This document shows, piece after piece, positions 15,194 to 23,196 of a stretch of DNA of 25,074 nucleotides (positions are counted from its first letter, which is position 1; each line of letters begins with the position of its first letter). The position numbers and the translations under genes are program-made. The notes beneath the pieces are model-generated. The model was not told where the DNA came from. It saw nothing but the letters and a program-made list of their open reading frames with translations, and searched no databases. The DNA is from CAYXVU01 sp964468725. Its GTDB lineage: Bacteria > Acidobacteriota > Blastocatellia > UBA7656. The stretch is taken from assembly GCA_964468725.1 (NCBI GenBank), contig CAYXVU010000071.1, forward strand, positions 1 through 25,074, given 5' to 3'.

Positions 15194-16633
15194 ATGACGC
15201 ACGATGCTATCCAATTTTTCTTCGCTCGCTACGGCCTCTCGATGGGCGATATGGAAAAATTATTGGCGACAGCCTTGGCACGAGGCGGCGAATATGCAGA
15301 CCTCTACTTCGAATACAAGCTTTCGCATTCGGTAAGCATTGAAGAGGAGATTGTGAAATCGGCGACCAAAGCGATTTCGCAAGGTGTCGGGGTTCGCGTC
15401 ATTGCCGGAGAAAAGACCGGATACGCCTATGCCGATGATGTCTCGGTTTCTGCCATCAAAAAAGCGGCTGAAACGGCTAGCCACATTGCTCGCAATTTGC
15501 AAAATGGAGCGGCGGCGAGTCTAAAGGTGAGAGCAAACGAACATAATTTATACCCGATCAGTGAATCGGTTTCTGATGTTGAGTTGGCGCGCAAGATTGA
15601 GTTGATTCGGACAGGAGACCGAGCGGCACGGAGTTTTGACAAACGCATCAGAGAGGTACAGTCTGGAATCTTCGACGAGTTCAAATATGTGATGATTGCC
15701 ACGTCTGATGGACGATTAGTCGGCGATATCCAGCCGCTGGCGCGGTATAACATCACCTGTATTGCGGATGATGATGGCAACCGCCAGTTTGGTCGCTCGG
15801 GTGGAGGCGGGCGCTATGGGATGGACTTTTTTACCGAACAGCGGACGCCGGAATTTTTTGGGAAAGCGGCTGCCAGACAGGCCATTATTCAATTGGAGGC
15901 GCGCGATACACCCGCCGGAACGATGGCAGTCGTTTTAGGGCCGGGGTGGCCGGGCATCCTCTTGCACGAAGCCGTCGGGCATGGGTTGGAGGCCGACTTC
16001 AATCGCAAGAAGACCTCGGCTTTCTCGGGATTGATCGGCCAGCGGGTAGCCTCCGAACTCTGCACCGTCGTTGATGACGGAACGATAGCGGGGCGACGCG
16101 GGTCATTGAACATTGATGACGAAGGTGAACCCACCAGCCGAACCGTACTGATTGAAAATGGCATCTTAAAAGGCTATCTAAACGACCGACTGAATGCTGG
16201 GTTAATGCGGGCGGAACGCACTGGCAATGGGCGGCGACAAAGTTACAAGCATTTACCTTATCCGCGAATGACGAATACCTTCATGTTGGCCGGAACGGAA
16301 GCCCGTGAAGATATCATACGCTCTGTCAAGTACGGGTTGTACGCGGTGGAATTTGGCGGCGGACAAGTAGACATTACCAACGGGGAGTTCTCCTTTTCCG
16401 CTTCGGAGGCCTATCTCATCGAAGATGGAAAGATCACGTCTCCGGTCAAGGGCGCAACCCTCAGAGGTAATGGGCCGGAGTCGCTCAAATACGTGCAGGC
16501 AGTCGGCCATGATTTAGAGATGGACTATGGGGTTGGAATTTGCGGCAAGGCCGGGCAAAGTGTGCCGGTTGGTGTTGGCTTGCCGACCATTAAGATTGGC
16601 CAACTGACGGTGGGGGGAACCCGTCATTCATAA
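15194..16633 (+). CDS. tldD: TldD, zinc metalloprotease subunit of TldD/TldE
   Basis: 479 residues (E. coli TldD is about 481). The catalytic motif HEAVGHGLEADFNR is intact: H258 and H263 as zinc ligands and E259 as the base. Other family marks are IEEEIVKSATKAISQGVGVR, YADD, DDEGEPTSRTVLIENGILKG, RMTNTFMLAG and a C-terminal KAGQSVPVGVGLPT. TldD pairs with inactive TldE to degrade unfolded peptides; in enterobacteria it matures microcin B17 and degrades CcdA. A later start at 15242 (MGDMEKLL) is possible. The partner follows 55 bp downstream. No RiPP precursor is recognisable nearby, so general peptide turnover is the safer guess. Confidence 0.96.
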   Translation: MTHDAIQFFFARYGLSMGDMEKLLATALARGGEYADLYFEYKLSHSVSIEEEIVKSATKAISQGVGVRVIAGEKTGYAYADDVSVSAIKKAAETASHIARNLQNGAAASLKVRANEHNLYPISESVSDVELARKIELIRTGDRAARSFDKRIREVQSGIFDEFKYVMIATSDGRLVGDIQPLARYNITCIADDDGNRQFGRSGGGGRYGMDFFTEQRTPEFFGKAAARQAIIQLEARDTPAGTMAVVLGPGWPGILLHEAVGHGLEADFNRKKTSAFSGLIGQRVASELCTVVDDGTIAGRRGSLNIDDEGEPTSRTVLIENGILKGYLNDRLNAGLMRAERTGNGRRQSYKHLPYPRMTNTFMLAGTEAREDIIRSVKYGLYAVEFGGGQVDITNGEFSFSASEAYLIEDGKITSPVKGATLRGNGPESLKYVQAVGHDLEMDYGVGICGKAGQSVPVGVGLPTIKIGQLTVGGTRHS

Positions 16634-16688
16634 GGCACGGAATAGCAGGTTGCACTCAACCCATTTCGAATAAAACGATCCGATTTCC

Positions 16689-18035
16689 ATGAGAGAGATT
16701 GCTCCAGAGGTAGCCGCAGACCTAGCACGCCTGGCCGTGCAAAAAGGCGCCGATGCCGCAGAGGTACTGATTCGAGAGAATACCGAATTTTCCGTCGGCG
16801 TGCGCTTGGGAGAGGTCGAAACCTTGAAAGAGTCTGCCGACCGAGGCATCGGCATACGCGTTCTTTTGGACGGTAAGCAGGCTTCGGTCTCCGGTTCGGA
16901 TTTTTCAGAATCGGCGATTCTATCTTTAATTGAGGAAGCCATAGAGATGGCACGGTTGACTTCGGTTGATGAAAGCGCCGGTCTGCCTGAGGCGCAGGAA
17001 TTTATCAAAGAGATAGATGATCTTAACCTTTTTGATGAAGCGGTGGCCTCTCTGAGCCCTGAAATTGGGATCGAAATGGCGTTGGCCGCCGAAGCGGCGG
17101 CAAAAGCTTACAGTCCCTTGATTGTCAACTTCGAAGGCGGCGGCTTCGGCTCTGGGTATGGAACGGAGACCTTTGCCAACTCGCTGGGCTTTGCGGGGCA
17201 ATATCGCGGTACTTCCTGCTCCCTGTCGATGGTTCCGGTCGCCGCAGAGGGCGGAAAGATGCAGCGGGATTACTGGTATGATATGCGTCGGAGGTTGAGT
17301 GAGTTGGAAGGCGCAGAGGCGATTGGCCGGAAGGCTGCCGAGCGTACGGTACGCAAACTCGGAGCGCGGCCTGTCGCTACACAGCGAGTACCGGTGATCT
17401 TTGAATCCGGCGTCGCCCGTGAGATTCTTAGCGATCTTTTACAGGCCGTTTCGGGGGACGCGGTTTTTCGCAAGGCGAGCTTTCTAGCGGGCAAATTGGG
17501 AGAGCCGGTCGCCAATGACAAAGTGACGATCATTGATGATGGGAGGTTACAGGGCGGCCTCGGCTCGCGCCCATTCGATAGTGAGGGCATCCCGACGCGA
17601 CGTACCATCGTTATGCAAAACGGAGTCTTGGAAAGCTATCTGCTCAACACCTATACGGCGCGTAAATTGGGGCTGCGTTCGACGGGCAACTGTGCGCGCG
17701 GGTTGGTTGGGTCGGTCGGCATCGAAGCGGGTAACCTCTATCTTGAGCCGGGAAATCATTCCCTTACCGAAATGATAGGCTCGGTGAAGAACGGATTTTT
17801 GATTACTGAATTATTGGGGTTCGGCGTCAATATTGTGACCGGCGACTATTCCCGGTCGGCAGCCGGTTTATGGATCGAAAACGGGGAGACGGTCTTTCCC
17901 GTACAAGGGGTGACGGTTGCCGGAAACCTGAAAAGGATGCTACAGGCCATCGAGATGATCGGCGATGATTTGGAGTTCCGCAATTCCGTTGCATCGCCTT
18001 CCTTATTGATCGGCGAAATGACGATCAGCGCGTGA
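16689..18035 (+). CDS. pmbA: TldE/PmbA, non-catalytic partner of TldD
   Basis: 448 residues (E. coli PmbA is about 450). The same fold as TldD but without HExxxH. Typical PmbA segments are present: VSVRLGEVE-type N-terminus (SVGVRLGEVETLKESADRG), PVIFESGVAREILSDLLQA, SFLAGKLGEPVA, DDGRLQGGLGSRPFDSEG, RRTIVMQNGVLESYLLNTY and the C-terminal EMIGDDLEFR. It forms the heterodimer in which TldD supplies the zinc site. The stop overlaps the GTG of the next gene (GTGA), suggesting coupling to the membrane-anchored product downstream. Confidence 0.95.
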   Translation: MREIAPEVAADLARLAVQKGADAAEVLIRENTEFSVGVRLGEVETLKESADRGIGIRVLLDGKQASVSGSDFSESAILSLIEEAIEMARLTSVDESAGLPEAQEFIKEIDDLNLFDEAVASLSPEIGIEMALAAEAAAKAYSPLIVNFEGGGFGSGYGTETFANSLGFAGQYRGTSCSLSMVPVAAEGGKMQRDYWYDMRRRLSELEGAEAIGRKAAERTVRKLGARPVATQRVPVIFESGVAREILSDLLQAVSGDAVFRKASFLAGKLGEPVANDKVTIIDDGRLQGGLGSRPFDSEGIPTRRTIVMQNGVLESYLLNTYTARKLGLRSTGNCARGLVGSVGIEAGNLYLEPGNHSLTEMIGSVKNGFLITELLGFGVNIVTGDYSRSAAGLWIENGETVFPVQGVTVAGNLKRMLQAIEMIGDDLEFRNSVASPSLLIGEMTISA

Positions 18036-18529
18036 GTGGATTTATGTTTGAACAAGAAGCAGGGAATATCGAGAAAGATCGTTCGCGAATGATCATACTG
18101 GTCAGCGGCGTTGCGGTTTTATTGGTGCTCGGCGCGATCATTCTTTATCAATCCATTGGTTCTGCGCCAACGGCTGTGGAGATGGCGGCAGGCGGGACTC
18201 CAGAATTCGACTCGTACAAAGACGCTATTGTTATCAGAAATCTCAATATGACGACTGGCGAGAGGCTGAACAGTAATTTCGGGCGCATTCGCTGCATTGT
18301 GCAAAACACCGGCGATAAAACGCTGGTCGGCTTACAATTGCGCGGCGTTGCGATTGACTATAGCGAGGCGGTCATCAAAGAGAAGCTCATCACTCCGATC
18401 CCGTTGCGTCGCGATGCGCTTGCGCCGAACGAAACGCTCGACATTGATCTATACATTGAGCCGATTCCCGATCTCAACGCCCTGACGCAGATGAACATTC
18501 AAGTAGTTGGACTGAAGATCAAACAGTAA
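18032..18529 (+). CDS. Membrane-anchored protein of unknown function (FxLYD/DUF2393-like beta domain)
   Basis: 165 residues from the overlapping GTG, or 161 from ATG 18044; the ribosome site does not decide. A short charged N-terminus, one membrane helix (about 20-41, IILVSGVAVLLVLGAIIL) and an outward domain with a beta-sandwich pattern (IVIRNLNMTTGERLNSNFG, RCIVQNTGDKTLVGLQLRGV, DALAPNETLDIDLYIEPIPD). The block with INTGDKT...V.L....D...L.P.E.....I resembles FxLYD-type domains; the assignment is tentative. It is the last gene of the M16-menG-tldD-tldE run and converges on lolA. A link to TldD/TldE is suggested only by the 4-bp overlap. Confidence 0.75.
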   Translation: MSGFMFEQEAGNIEKDRSRMIILVSGVAVLLVLGAIILYQSIGSAPTAVEMAAGGTPEFDSYKDAIVIRNLNMTTGERLNSNFGRIRCIVQNTGDKTLVGLQLRGVAIDYSEAVIKEKLITPIPLRRDALAPNETLDIDLYIEPIPDLNALTQMNIQVVGLKIKQ

Positions 18530-18572
18530 TTCGACTCCCATCCCCATTTGAGAAAAGACTTCCATCTGCCGA

Positions 18573-19283
18573 CTATTGCGACGGTCGAATGGTCACCCCT
18601 GCGGGCGGCGTGAAACGAAACTCGCTATCGGCAGCGATATGATTTTCGCGCACCTCGTTGAGTAAAAAATCCATACGCGCACCGTTCGGCTCGAAAATGA
18701 CCAAGCGCCTGATGCTGAACGATTGCACATCCACTTCGGCAAGCAGTTCTTTGAACTCTTCCGGCGCCCGTTTGGGAACGAGTTTGAGGACGACATTTCC
18801 GGCAATGCTAGGCGGCTCGCCCGTGACCTCGATTCGGGAAAAATCCTTTCGCAGGTTGCCGCGACCGAGCAAAAAGAGGAAGGGAATTTGCGGGTCGGCA
18901 GATTGTTTGACGGAGCTGCGGGAAGCATGCCGTTCACCGTACACGTAAAAATAAATCTGTCTGCCGTCGGAAACAAACACCTTGCGTTCCGGTGACTGAT
19001 AATCCCACCGCGCTTTGCCGGGACGTTTGAGCAAGAGACTGCCGGATTCGCGGGTTCGCCGTCCGTCGGGAGCCTGATAGAGTTGCACGAAGCTCGCGGC
19101 CAGCCCGTTCATTCTTGAGTACTTGGCTTGCAACCGATCAATGATCTGATTGAGATCAACTTGGGCAGCTTGGATCGGGCTACGGAAGCCTACAGTGAGC
19201 AGTGATAATCCGGCTGCACAGATGAGACAGAATCTCCAACGCTGGCGGTTTATCGGAGTAAATAATTTGCTTGCACGAATCAT
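18573..19283 (-). CDS. lolA: LolA-like outer-membrane lipoprotein carrier protein
   Basis: 236 residues from ATG 19283; longer open frame exists upstream but begins with non-protein-like sequence. A signal peptide ends near SPIQAAQ. The mature part follows LolA: QVDLNQIIDRLQAKYSRMNG, LAASFVQLYQAPDGRRTRESG, LLLKRPGKARWDYQSPE, RKVFVSDGRQIYFYVYGE, LEF-like strands and a C-terminal EFRFTPPAGVTI. LolA carries lipoproteins across the periplasm to the outer membrane, and would serve lipoproteins such as the Pal in this window. It is separated by 219 bp from the ABC ATPase upstream, so it may have its own promoter; no clear one was found in that gap, which shows no convincing gene. Confidence 0.88.
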   Translation of the reverse strand: MIRASKLFTPINRQRWRFCLICAAGLSLLTVGFRSPIQAAQVDLNQIIDRLQAKYSRMNGLAASFVQLYQAPDGRRTRESGSLLLKRPGKARWDYQSPERKVFVSDGRQIYFYVYGERHASRSSVKQSADPQIPFLFLLGRGNLRKDFSRIEVTGEPPSIAGNVVLKLVPKRAPEEFKELLAEVDVQSFSIRRLVIFEPNGARMDFLLNEVRENHIAADSEFRFTPPAGVTIRPSQ

Positions 19284-19502
19284 GATTGGCTCTTCACCCA
19301 TGAAATGGATATCTGAAATATAAGGAAGCGAGCGACCGCGAGGTTGCCTGCTCGGTGATTGACGGTGAAGGTGACTTGCGCCCGTCAACGAAGAGATTCT
19401 GCCTAACCGACTTCGTAAAGGGCAAGCCGGTCTTCGCAACCTCTTCGAAAATCAATTCAGGTGTTTTACGGGCTCTCTCCCGCATCCGTTCTGGAAACCG
19501 AT

Positions 19503-20459
19503 TCAGTCCAGTTCGGAATGGAAGAAGTCTTCAAGGGTTTTGCGGCGCGGGCTGACCGAGACCAGATGCCCGCCAGTAGCGCGAATACTCTTCAAGGCCT
19601 GATTGACTGCGTCTTCATCTTTGACAATTAGATGGACGCCATTCGGCGTTTCGGTAACCGCCAGCAGCCAACCTTTGGCATCGGCTTCTCTCTGCCAGTG
19701 TGCGGCCTCGGTATTGATGGCGATGACTTCGAATGAGGCGTCTTGGCTAACGGTCATCTCTTGCACCGTTCCATAGCGGGTCAGCCTGCCTTTTTGTAAG
19801 ATCGCCACGCGATCACACATCGCCTCTACGTCTGAAAGAATATGAGAAGAAAAAAAGATCGTCTTCTTCTTTTCTCTCAGGGAGAGCAGGAGGTCGCGGA
19901 CTTCGCGACGGCCAATGGGGTCAAGACCCGACATCGGTTCATCGAGAAAGAGCACATCCGGGTCATTGACGAGCGCCTGTGCAATGCCGATGCGTTGCAG
20001 CATGCCTTTTGAGTATTTGCGAAGCTGCCGGTTGGCGCGTTCTTTGTCCAAGCCGACCGCTTGCAGCAATTCGTCTGTCCGGTTATGGGCCTGCGATCTG
20101 GCGATGCCGAATAGCGCCGCGCTGTAGAGTAACAGTTCTCGCCCCGATAGATAGTCATAAAAGTAAGGATTCTCGGGGAGGTAGCCAATGCGGGCGCGAG
20201 TGGCAACCGAATCAATGGGCTGCCCCAATATGCGGGCGTTGCCGGAGGTTGGATAAATGAGCTGCATTAGCAGCTTTAGAGTAGTGGTTTTTCCCGCGCC
20301 ATTGGGGCCTAAAAAGCCGAAGACTTCGCCGCGATAAACGTTCAAAGAAAGGTTATCGAGTGCGCGCGCGGTCTTTTTCTTCAAGAAACCGACTTCATAA
20401 TCTTTGGTTAAGCCTTCAAGTTGGATGACGGCATCGGATGCCTTTAGGGTACTGGTCAT
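19503..20459 (-). CDS. ABC transporter ATP-binding protein (ABC-2 / NatA-like), no adjacent permease
   Basis: 318 residues: an ATPase domain (about 12-240) with Walker A GPNGAGKT (51-58), Q-loop YLPEN, signature YSKGMLQR, Walker B DVLFLDEPMSGLDP and switch His in FFSSHILSD. An extra C-terminal domain (about 240-318) ends KTLEDFFHSELD, as in ABC-2 exporters of the NatA/CcmA-like group. The substrate is unknown. Its ATG overlaps the stop of the DciA-like gene (ATGA). Downstream on the same strand there are 219 bp and then lolA, so the permease must be encoded elsewhere. Confidence 0.92.
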   Translation of the reverse strand: MTSTLKASDAVIQLEGLTKDYEVGFLKKKTARALDNLSLNVYRGEVFGFLGPNGAGKTTTLKLLMQLIYPTSGNARILGQPIDSVATRARIGYLPENPYFYDYLSGRELLLYSAALFGIARSQAHNRTDELLQAVGLDKERANRQLRKYSKGMLQRIGIAQALVNDPDVLFLDEPMSGLDPIGRREVRDLLLSLREKKKTIFFSSHILSDVEAMCDRVAILQKGRLTRYGTVQEMTVSQDASFEVIAINTEAAHWQREADAKGWLLAVTETPNGVHLIVKDEDAVNQALKSIRATGGHLVSVSPRRKTLEDFFHSELD

Positions 20460-20905
20460 TCTTTCGCCCTTCGGTCAAGACATTTACCGGCGGCGCGCAG
20501 AAAGGCATCCCGAATATCGGGATTCCCGATCCTTTCCGCAGGTTCGCGCAACGGCTTGGCCTGCTCTTCAGGGGCAGTAAAGGTGACGGTATTGGGAGGC
20601 TCGTGATAGTGGTCAACCAATGCCTTGTTGACCACAAACTCGATTTTAGTGATGACAGGGGAGCCAAGTAAAGAATTAAGTTTGAAGACCGAATGGCCGG
20701 TGATTCGCTTTAGCTGGGTTCGCCAAGTGGTGTCGCGAACGGCAATGATGAGATTCTTTCTCTCGACGCGCACGGGCGCGGTTAGCAAGCGCAACTGTTC
20801 GCCTGCGACCGCTGCCCAGGCAGCAAAGACCGCCTGCTCAAGCGCCTCTTGCGAGTCGCCTGCCTTCTTGATCAAGATCGGCAGATAGTTGAGCAGACTG
20901 GTCAT
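20456..20905 (-). CDS. DciA-like (DUF721) protein, putative replicative-helicase partner
   Basis: 149 residues from ATG 20905, preferred because AGAAGG lies 6 nt upstream; the ATG two codons earlier is too close to it. The N-terminal domain fits DUF721/DciA: AVFAAWAAVAGEQL, APVRVERKNLIIAVRDTTWR, TQLKRITGHSVFKLNSLLG and KIEFVVN. The C-terminal third is charged and low in conservation. DciA proteins assist DnaB helicase at replication in bacteria lacking DnaC/DnaI loaders. It lies 33 bp after the cytochrome gene stop and overlaps the ABC ATPase, an arrangement without obvious functional logic. Confidence 0.82.
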   Translation of the reverse strand: MTSLLNYLPILIKKAGDSQEALEQAVFAAWAAVAGEQLRLLTAPVRVERKNLIIAVRDTTWRTQLKRITGHSVFKLNSLLGSPVITKIEFVVNKALVDHYHEPPNTVTFTAPEEQAKPLREPAERIGNPDIRDAFLRAAGKCLDRRAKE

Positions 20906-20938
20906 AGCCATCCTTCTATTGATTTCCCCTGCGATGTC

Positions 20939-22480
20939 TCATTGCATTTTTACTCCTAGCGGTCTGTCGCCGTGTTTGATTTGCGCCCAATAGGTGTCGA
21001 AGGCAAAGTCCGGGCTATTGGGTTGCGTATGGCATTGCACGCAGCCTGCCGGGGTGGGCATAAAACCATAGCCTTTGGCAGGGGATTCGGAATGCGCTTT
21101 GCCGGGGCCGTGACAGGCTTCGCACTGAACATCTTTGAACTGCGGCGTGGTGACAAGGGTTTGAAATCCGCCCTTTTGGAAGCCGACCACGTGGCAGCCC
21201 ACGCATTCATTATCGAACTGTTGCTGTTTGCGCTCAAGAGTCGCCATGGCGTGTGCATGGCGACTCTTCTCCCAAATATCGTACTCCTCCAGATGGCAGG
21301 CCTTGCAAGTTTCTGCGCCAATGAAAGGCGAATTATTGACGTTGGCGAGGACGCCGGTCTGCGGAGCTTGTGACACCGATTTCGCGTCCTGATTTTGCAG
21401 GTTGGTAAATTCTTCGTGAGCCGATGTCACGGCATCAACCGCTGCTGGGTCGTCGGGGATCTCCGATTCGAGGCCGGGGAAGCGGGTGATTTGATTTTCG
21501 ATGGCCGCATCGCCTTTCAGGTAGTAACGGAGTTCGCCGATGTATTTGGTCTGGTTGTAGGCATAGGTGATGGTTGCGCGGTTGAAGTGCTGCGGCTCTT
21601 CGATACTGTTGAGCATGCGCGCGCCGATGATGGTATCAATCTCGGCATTTTCACTGGCCAAGCGCTGCGCCATAACTTGCGGCATATAAGCGAGCACGAT
21701 GACGATATCGGCCTTCTGTTTGAGTTCGGGAAGGATGCGTTTAGCGGCTTCAAAGGGGTCTTCGATCTGAAAGCCGCCATAGGTTGATTCGGTCAGGTTT
21801 GGGCCGGTTGGGCGAGGCTCTGTGAGTCCGGTAATGCCAATGCGCAGCCGTTTACCGGGGCTGCTGCGTTTGAGAGCAATTTCACGAATCAGGTAAGGGG
21901 TCGGTGTGCTGAGCGAATCGTTTACTGGTTTGACATTGGCCGACACCAGCTTTTTCAAGAAGGGAAGCTCTTGCAGTCGGTCATCGAAACCCTCTTTTTT
22001 TAAGAGTTCGGTCAGATAAGGCAAGTCGCTGTAGCTGATATTGGCGGCGTCGTGATGAAAATCTCCATAGGCTTTCATCACCCACCGGTTCTTTGCCAAC
22101 ACATCAGAGGGCATCTGATCATTATGGAAACGATCATCGGTAAAGAGGTTGCCCGCATCGAGATAGAGAGTTGGCACATCGAAGTTGGAACGAAACTTGA
22201 AAGCTTTGATATAGCTGACGCGCCGCGCCAGTCCACCCATTGGGTGGCTCGGTCAGCCACAAGTTTCGAGGCTACCGTGAATATCGGCGCCGTAATGGAC
22301 AGCGAAAGCGTAGCCGTCGTCTTCACCGAGCTTCTGTTTCATAGCCGGAGTGTTCACATCGAAACTGAGGCTATCGAATCGTTCTTCGACCTCTTCGCTC
22401 GATCCTGAGCACCCGTGATTGAGCGTGACCATCGTTGTGATAAAGGCCAACAAGACTGCAAGGGAAACTTTTCGACGCAA
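20939..22480 (-). CDS. Metallophosphatase-like/four-haem cytochrome c554-type protein with an in-frame UGA (candidate selenoprotein or disrupted gene)
   Basis: 513 residues if UGA codon 76 (22253-22255) is read through. The start is TTG 22480, with GGAGG 7 nt upstream and a signal sequence (VSLAVLLAFITTMV, then Cys24). Residues 55-375 resemble the 5'-nucleotidase/calcineurin-like group: DIHG (65-68), LDAGNLF (107-113), SANV. The usual later GH and GHTH ligands are absent (VLAYMPQ, IIGARML), so phosphatase activity is doubtful. Four CxxCH haem sites follow (CKACH 392-396, CVGCH 426-430, CEACH 453-457, CVQCH 480-484), with a His-rich SRHAHAM after the first, as in cytochrome c554-like proteins. 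It is periplasmic and probably handles electrons. Around the UGA the frame reads LETCG-UGA-PSHPMGGLARR, continuous on both sides. If UGA is a true stop the gene is dead: the upstream piece would be 75 residues and the haem part would lack a signal. Confidence 0.8.
22213..22258 (-). promoter_or_regulatory. Possible bacterial SECIS-like RNA fold around/after the UGA
   Basis: Hand folding of the minus-strand RNA gives an outer 6-bp stem, GCTGAC (22257-22252, holding the UGA) with GTCAGC (22219-22214). Inside it two alternatives compete: CCACCC-AAT-GGGTGG (22247-22233), whose loop begins only 11 nt after the UGA, or GAC+GCG pairing with CGC+GTC (22233-22217), with a TG bulge and CGG loop beginning 27 nt after it. 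The second fits the spacing rule I recall for bacterial SECIS elements (loop about 16-37 nt downstream, G among its first two bases). GC-rich coding sequence often folds by chance. Confidence 0.3.
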
Positions 22481-22552
22481 GGGGAAACCTCCGATATGAT
22501 CAGTCTGCGTTCTTCCGGATTTCGTCAAACAAGCCAGAGAACCCTTAGAGTA

Positions 22553-22565
22553 CGTCAAGTTGACG
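22553..22565. promoter_or_regulatory. Operator-like 13-bp palindrome in a divergent intergenic region
   Basis: CGTCAAGTTGACG is a perfect inverted repeat around one central base, located between the divergent cytochrome gene and maf. Each arm ends in TTGACG, a good -35 word read in either direction, but no strong -10 at proper spacing was seen on either strand. It may bind a dimeric regulator or simply mark overlapping -35 boxes. Confidence 0.35.
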
Positions 22566-22594
22566 AACTCGGTTACAGCGTGAGAAAGGGTATT

Positions 22595-23182
22595 ATGCCA
22601 AAAACCGAAACCGAACTCATTCTTGCATCTGCTTCGCCGAGGCGATCCGAACTGCTGGCTCTATTGGGGCGACCATTTCGGGTTCAGCCTTCGGCGATTG
22701 ATGAATCGCTCCTTCCTGATGAAGCGCCCGCAGATTATATCATGCGGCTGAGTCGGGCTAAAGTTGCAACAGTTGCGGCAATGCAGGGGGCTGGGTTTAT
22801 CGTTGGAGCGGACACGGTCGTTGTAATTGGAGGGGAGATTCTCGGTAAACCCCTTGATGACGGCGATGCGCGCAAGATGTTAAGGAGATTAGCGGGACGA
22901 TGGCACGCTGTAATGACGGGTGTTGCGATCTATGATTGTCAGACAGGAGGAGAGGCCGCAGGCTTTGATGAGACAAAGGTGAAGTTTTCTGAACTCACCG
23001 AGGCAGAGATCGAGTGGTATCTTTCCACTAAGGAGCCGCGCGATAAAGCTGGCGCGTATGCCATACAGGGGAAGGGCGGATTATTTATCGAAGAGATACG
23101 TGGCAATTATCATAATGTGGTGGGATTGCCGTTGCCCCTACTGGTCCGGCTAGCAAGGCAATTGGGGATGCAATGGATTTGA
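22595..23182 (+). CDS. maf: Maf-family nucleoside triphosphate pyrophosphatase (dTTP/UTP type)
   Basis: 195 residues from ATG 22595, with a weak AAAGGG upstream; the frame is open further upstream but there overlaps the divergent cytochrome gene. Family motifs are complete: ILASASPRRSELLALLG, FIVGADTVVVIGGEILGKP, ETKVKFSELTEAEIEWYL and AGAYAIQGKGGLFIEEIRGN. Maf hydrolyses non-canonical or pyrimidine NTPs to monophosphates, acting as a housekeeper against misincorporation and, in some bacteria, as a septum-inhibition factor. The short-chain dehydrogenase begins 14 bp downstream. Confidence 0.94.
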   Translation: MPKTETELILASASPRRSELLALLGRPFRVQPSAIDESLLPDEAPADYIMRLSRAKVATVAAMQGAGFIVGADTVVVIGGEILGKPLDDGDARKMLRRLAGRWHAVMTGVAIYDCQTGGEAAGFDETKVKFSELTEAEIEWYLSTKEPRDKAGAYAIQGKGGLFIEEIRGNYHNVVGLPLPLLVRLARQLGMQWI

Positions 23183-23196
23183 GAGAGGAGGATAGT

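Noticed and set aside
22171..22190. TTGGCAC word as a sigma-54 promoter
   Set aside because: The GC element at the required spacing (TTGC) is absent and the site is inside coding sequence.
22238..22240. Independent start of the haem protein at ATG 22238-22240 after the UGA
   Set aside because: No ribosome site precedes it, and the product would lack a signal peptide although its four haems require export; upstream codons continue the domain's first motif.
22238..22480. Explaining the split cytochrome gene by a frameshift
   Set aside because: Both parts are in the same frame, separated only by the UGA and four sense codons (PSHP) before the next ATG, so no insertion or deletion is needed.
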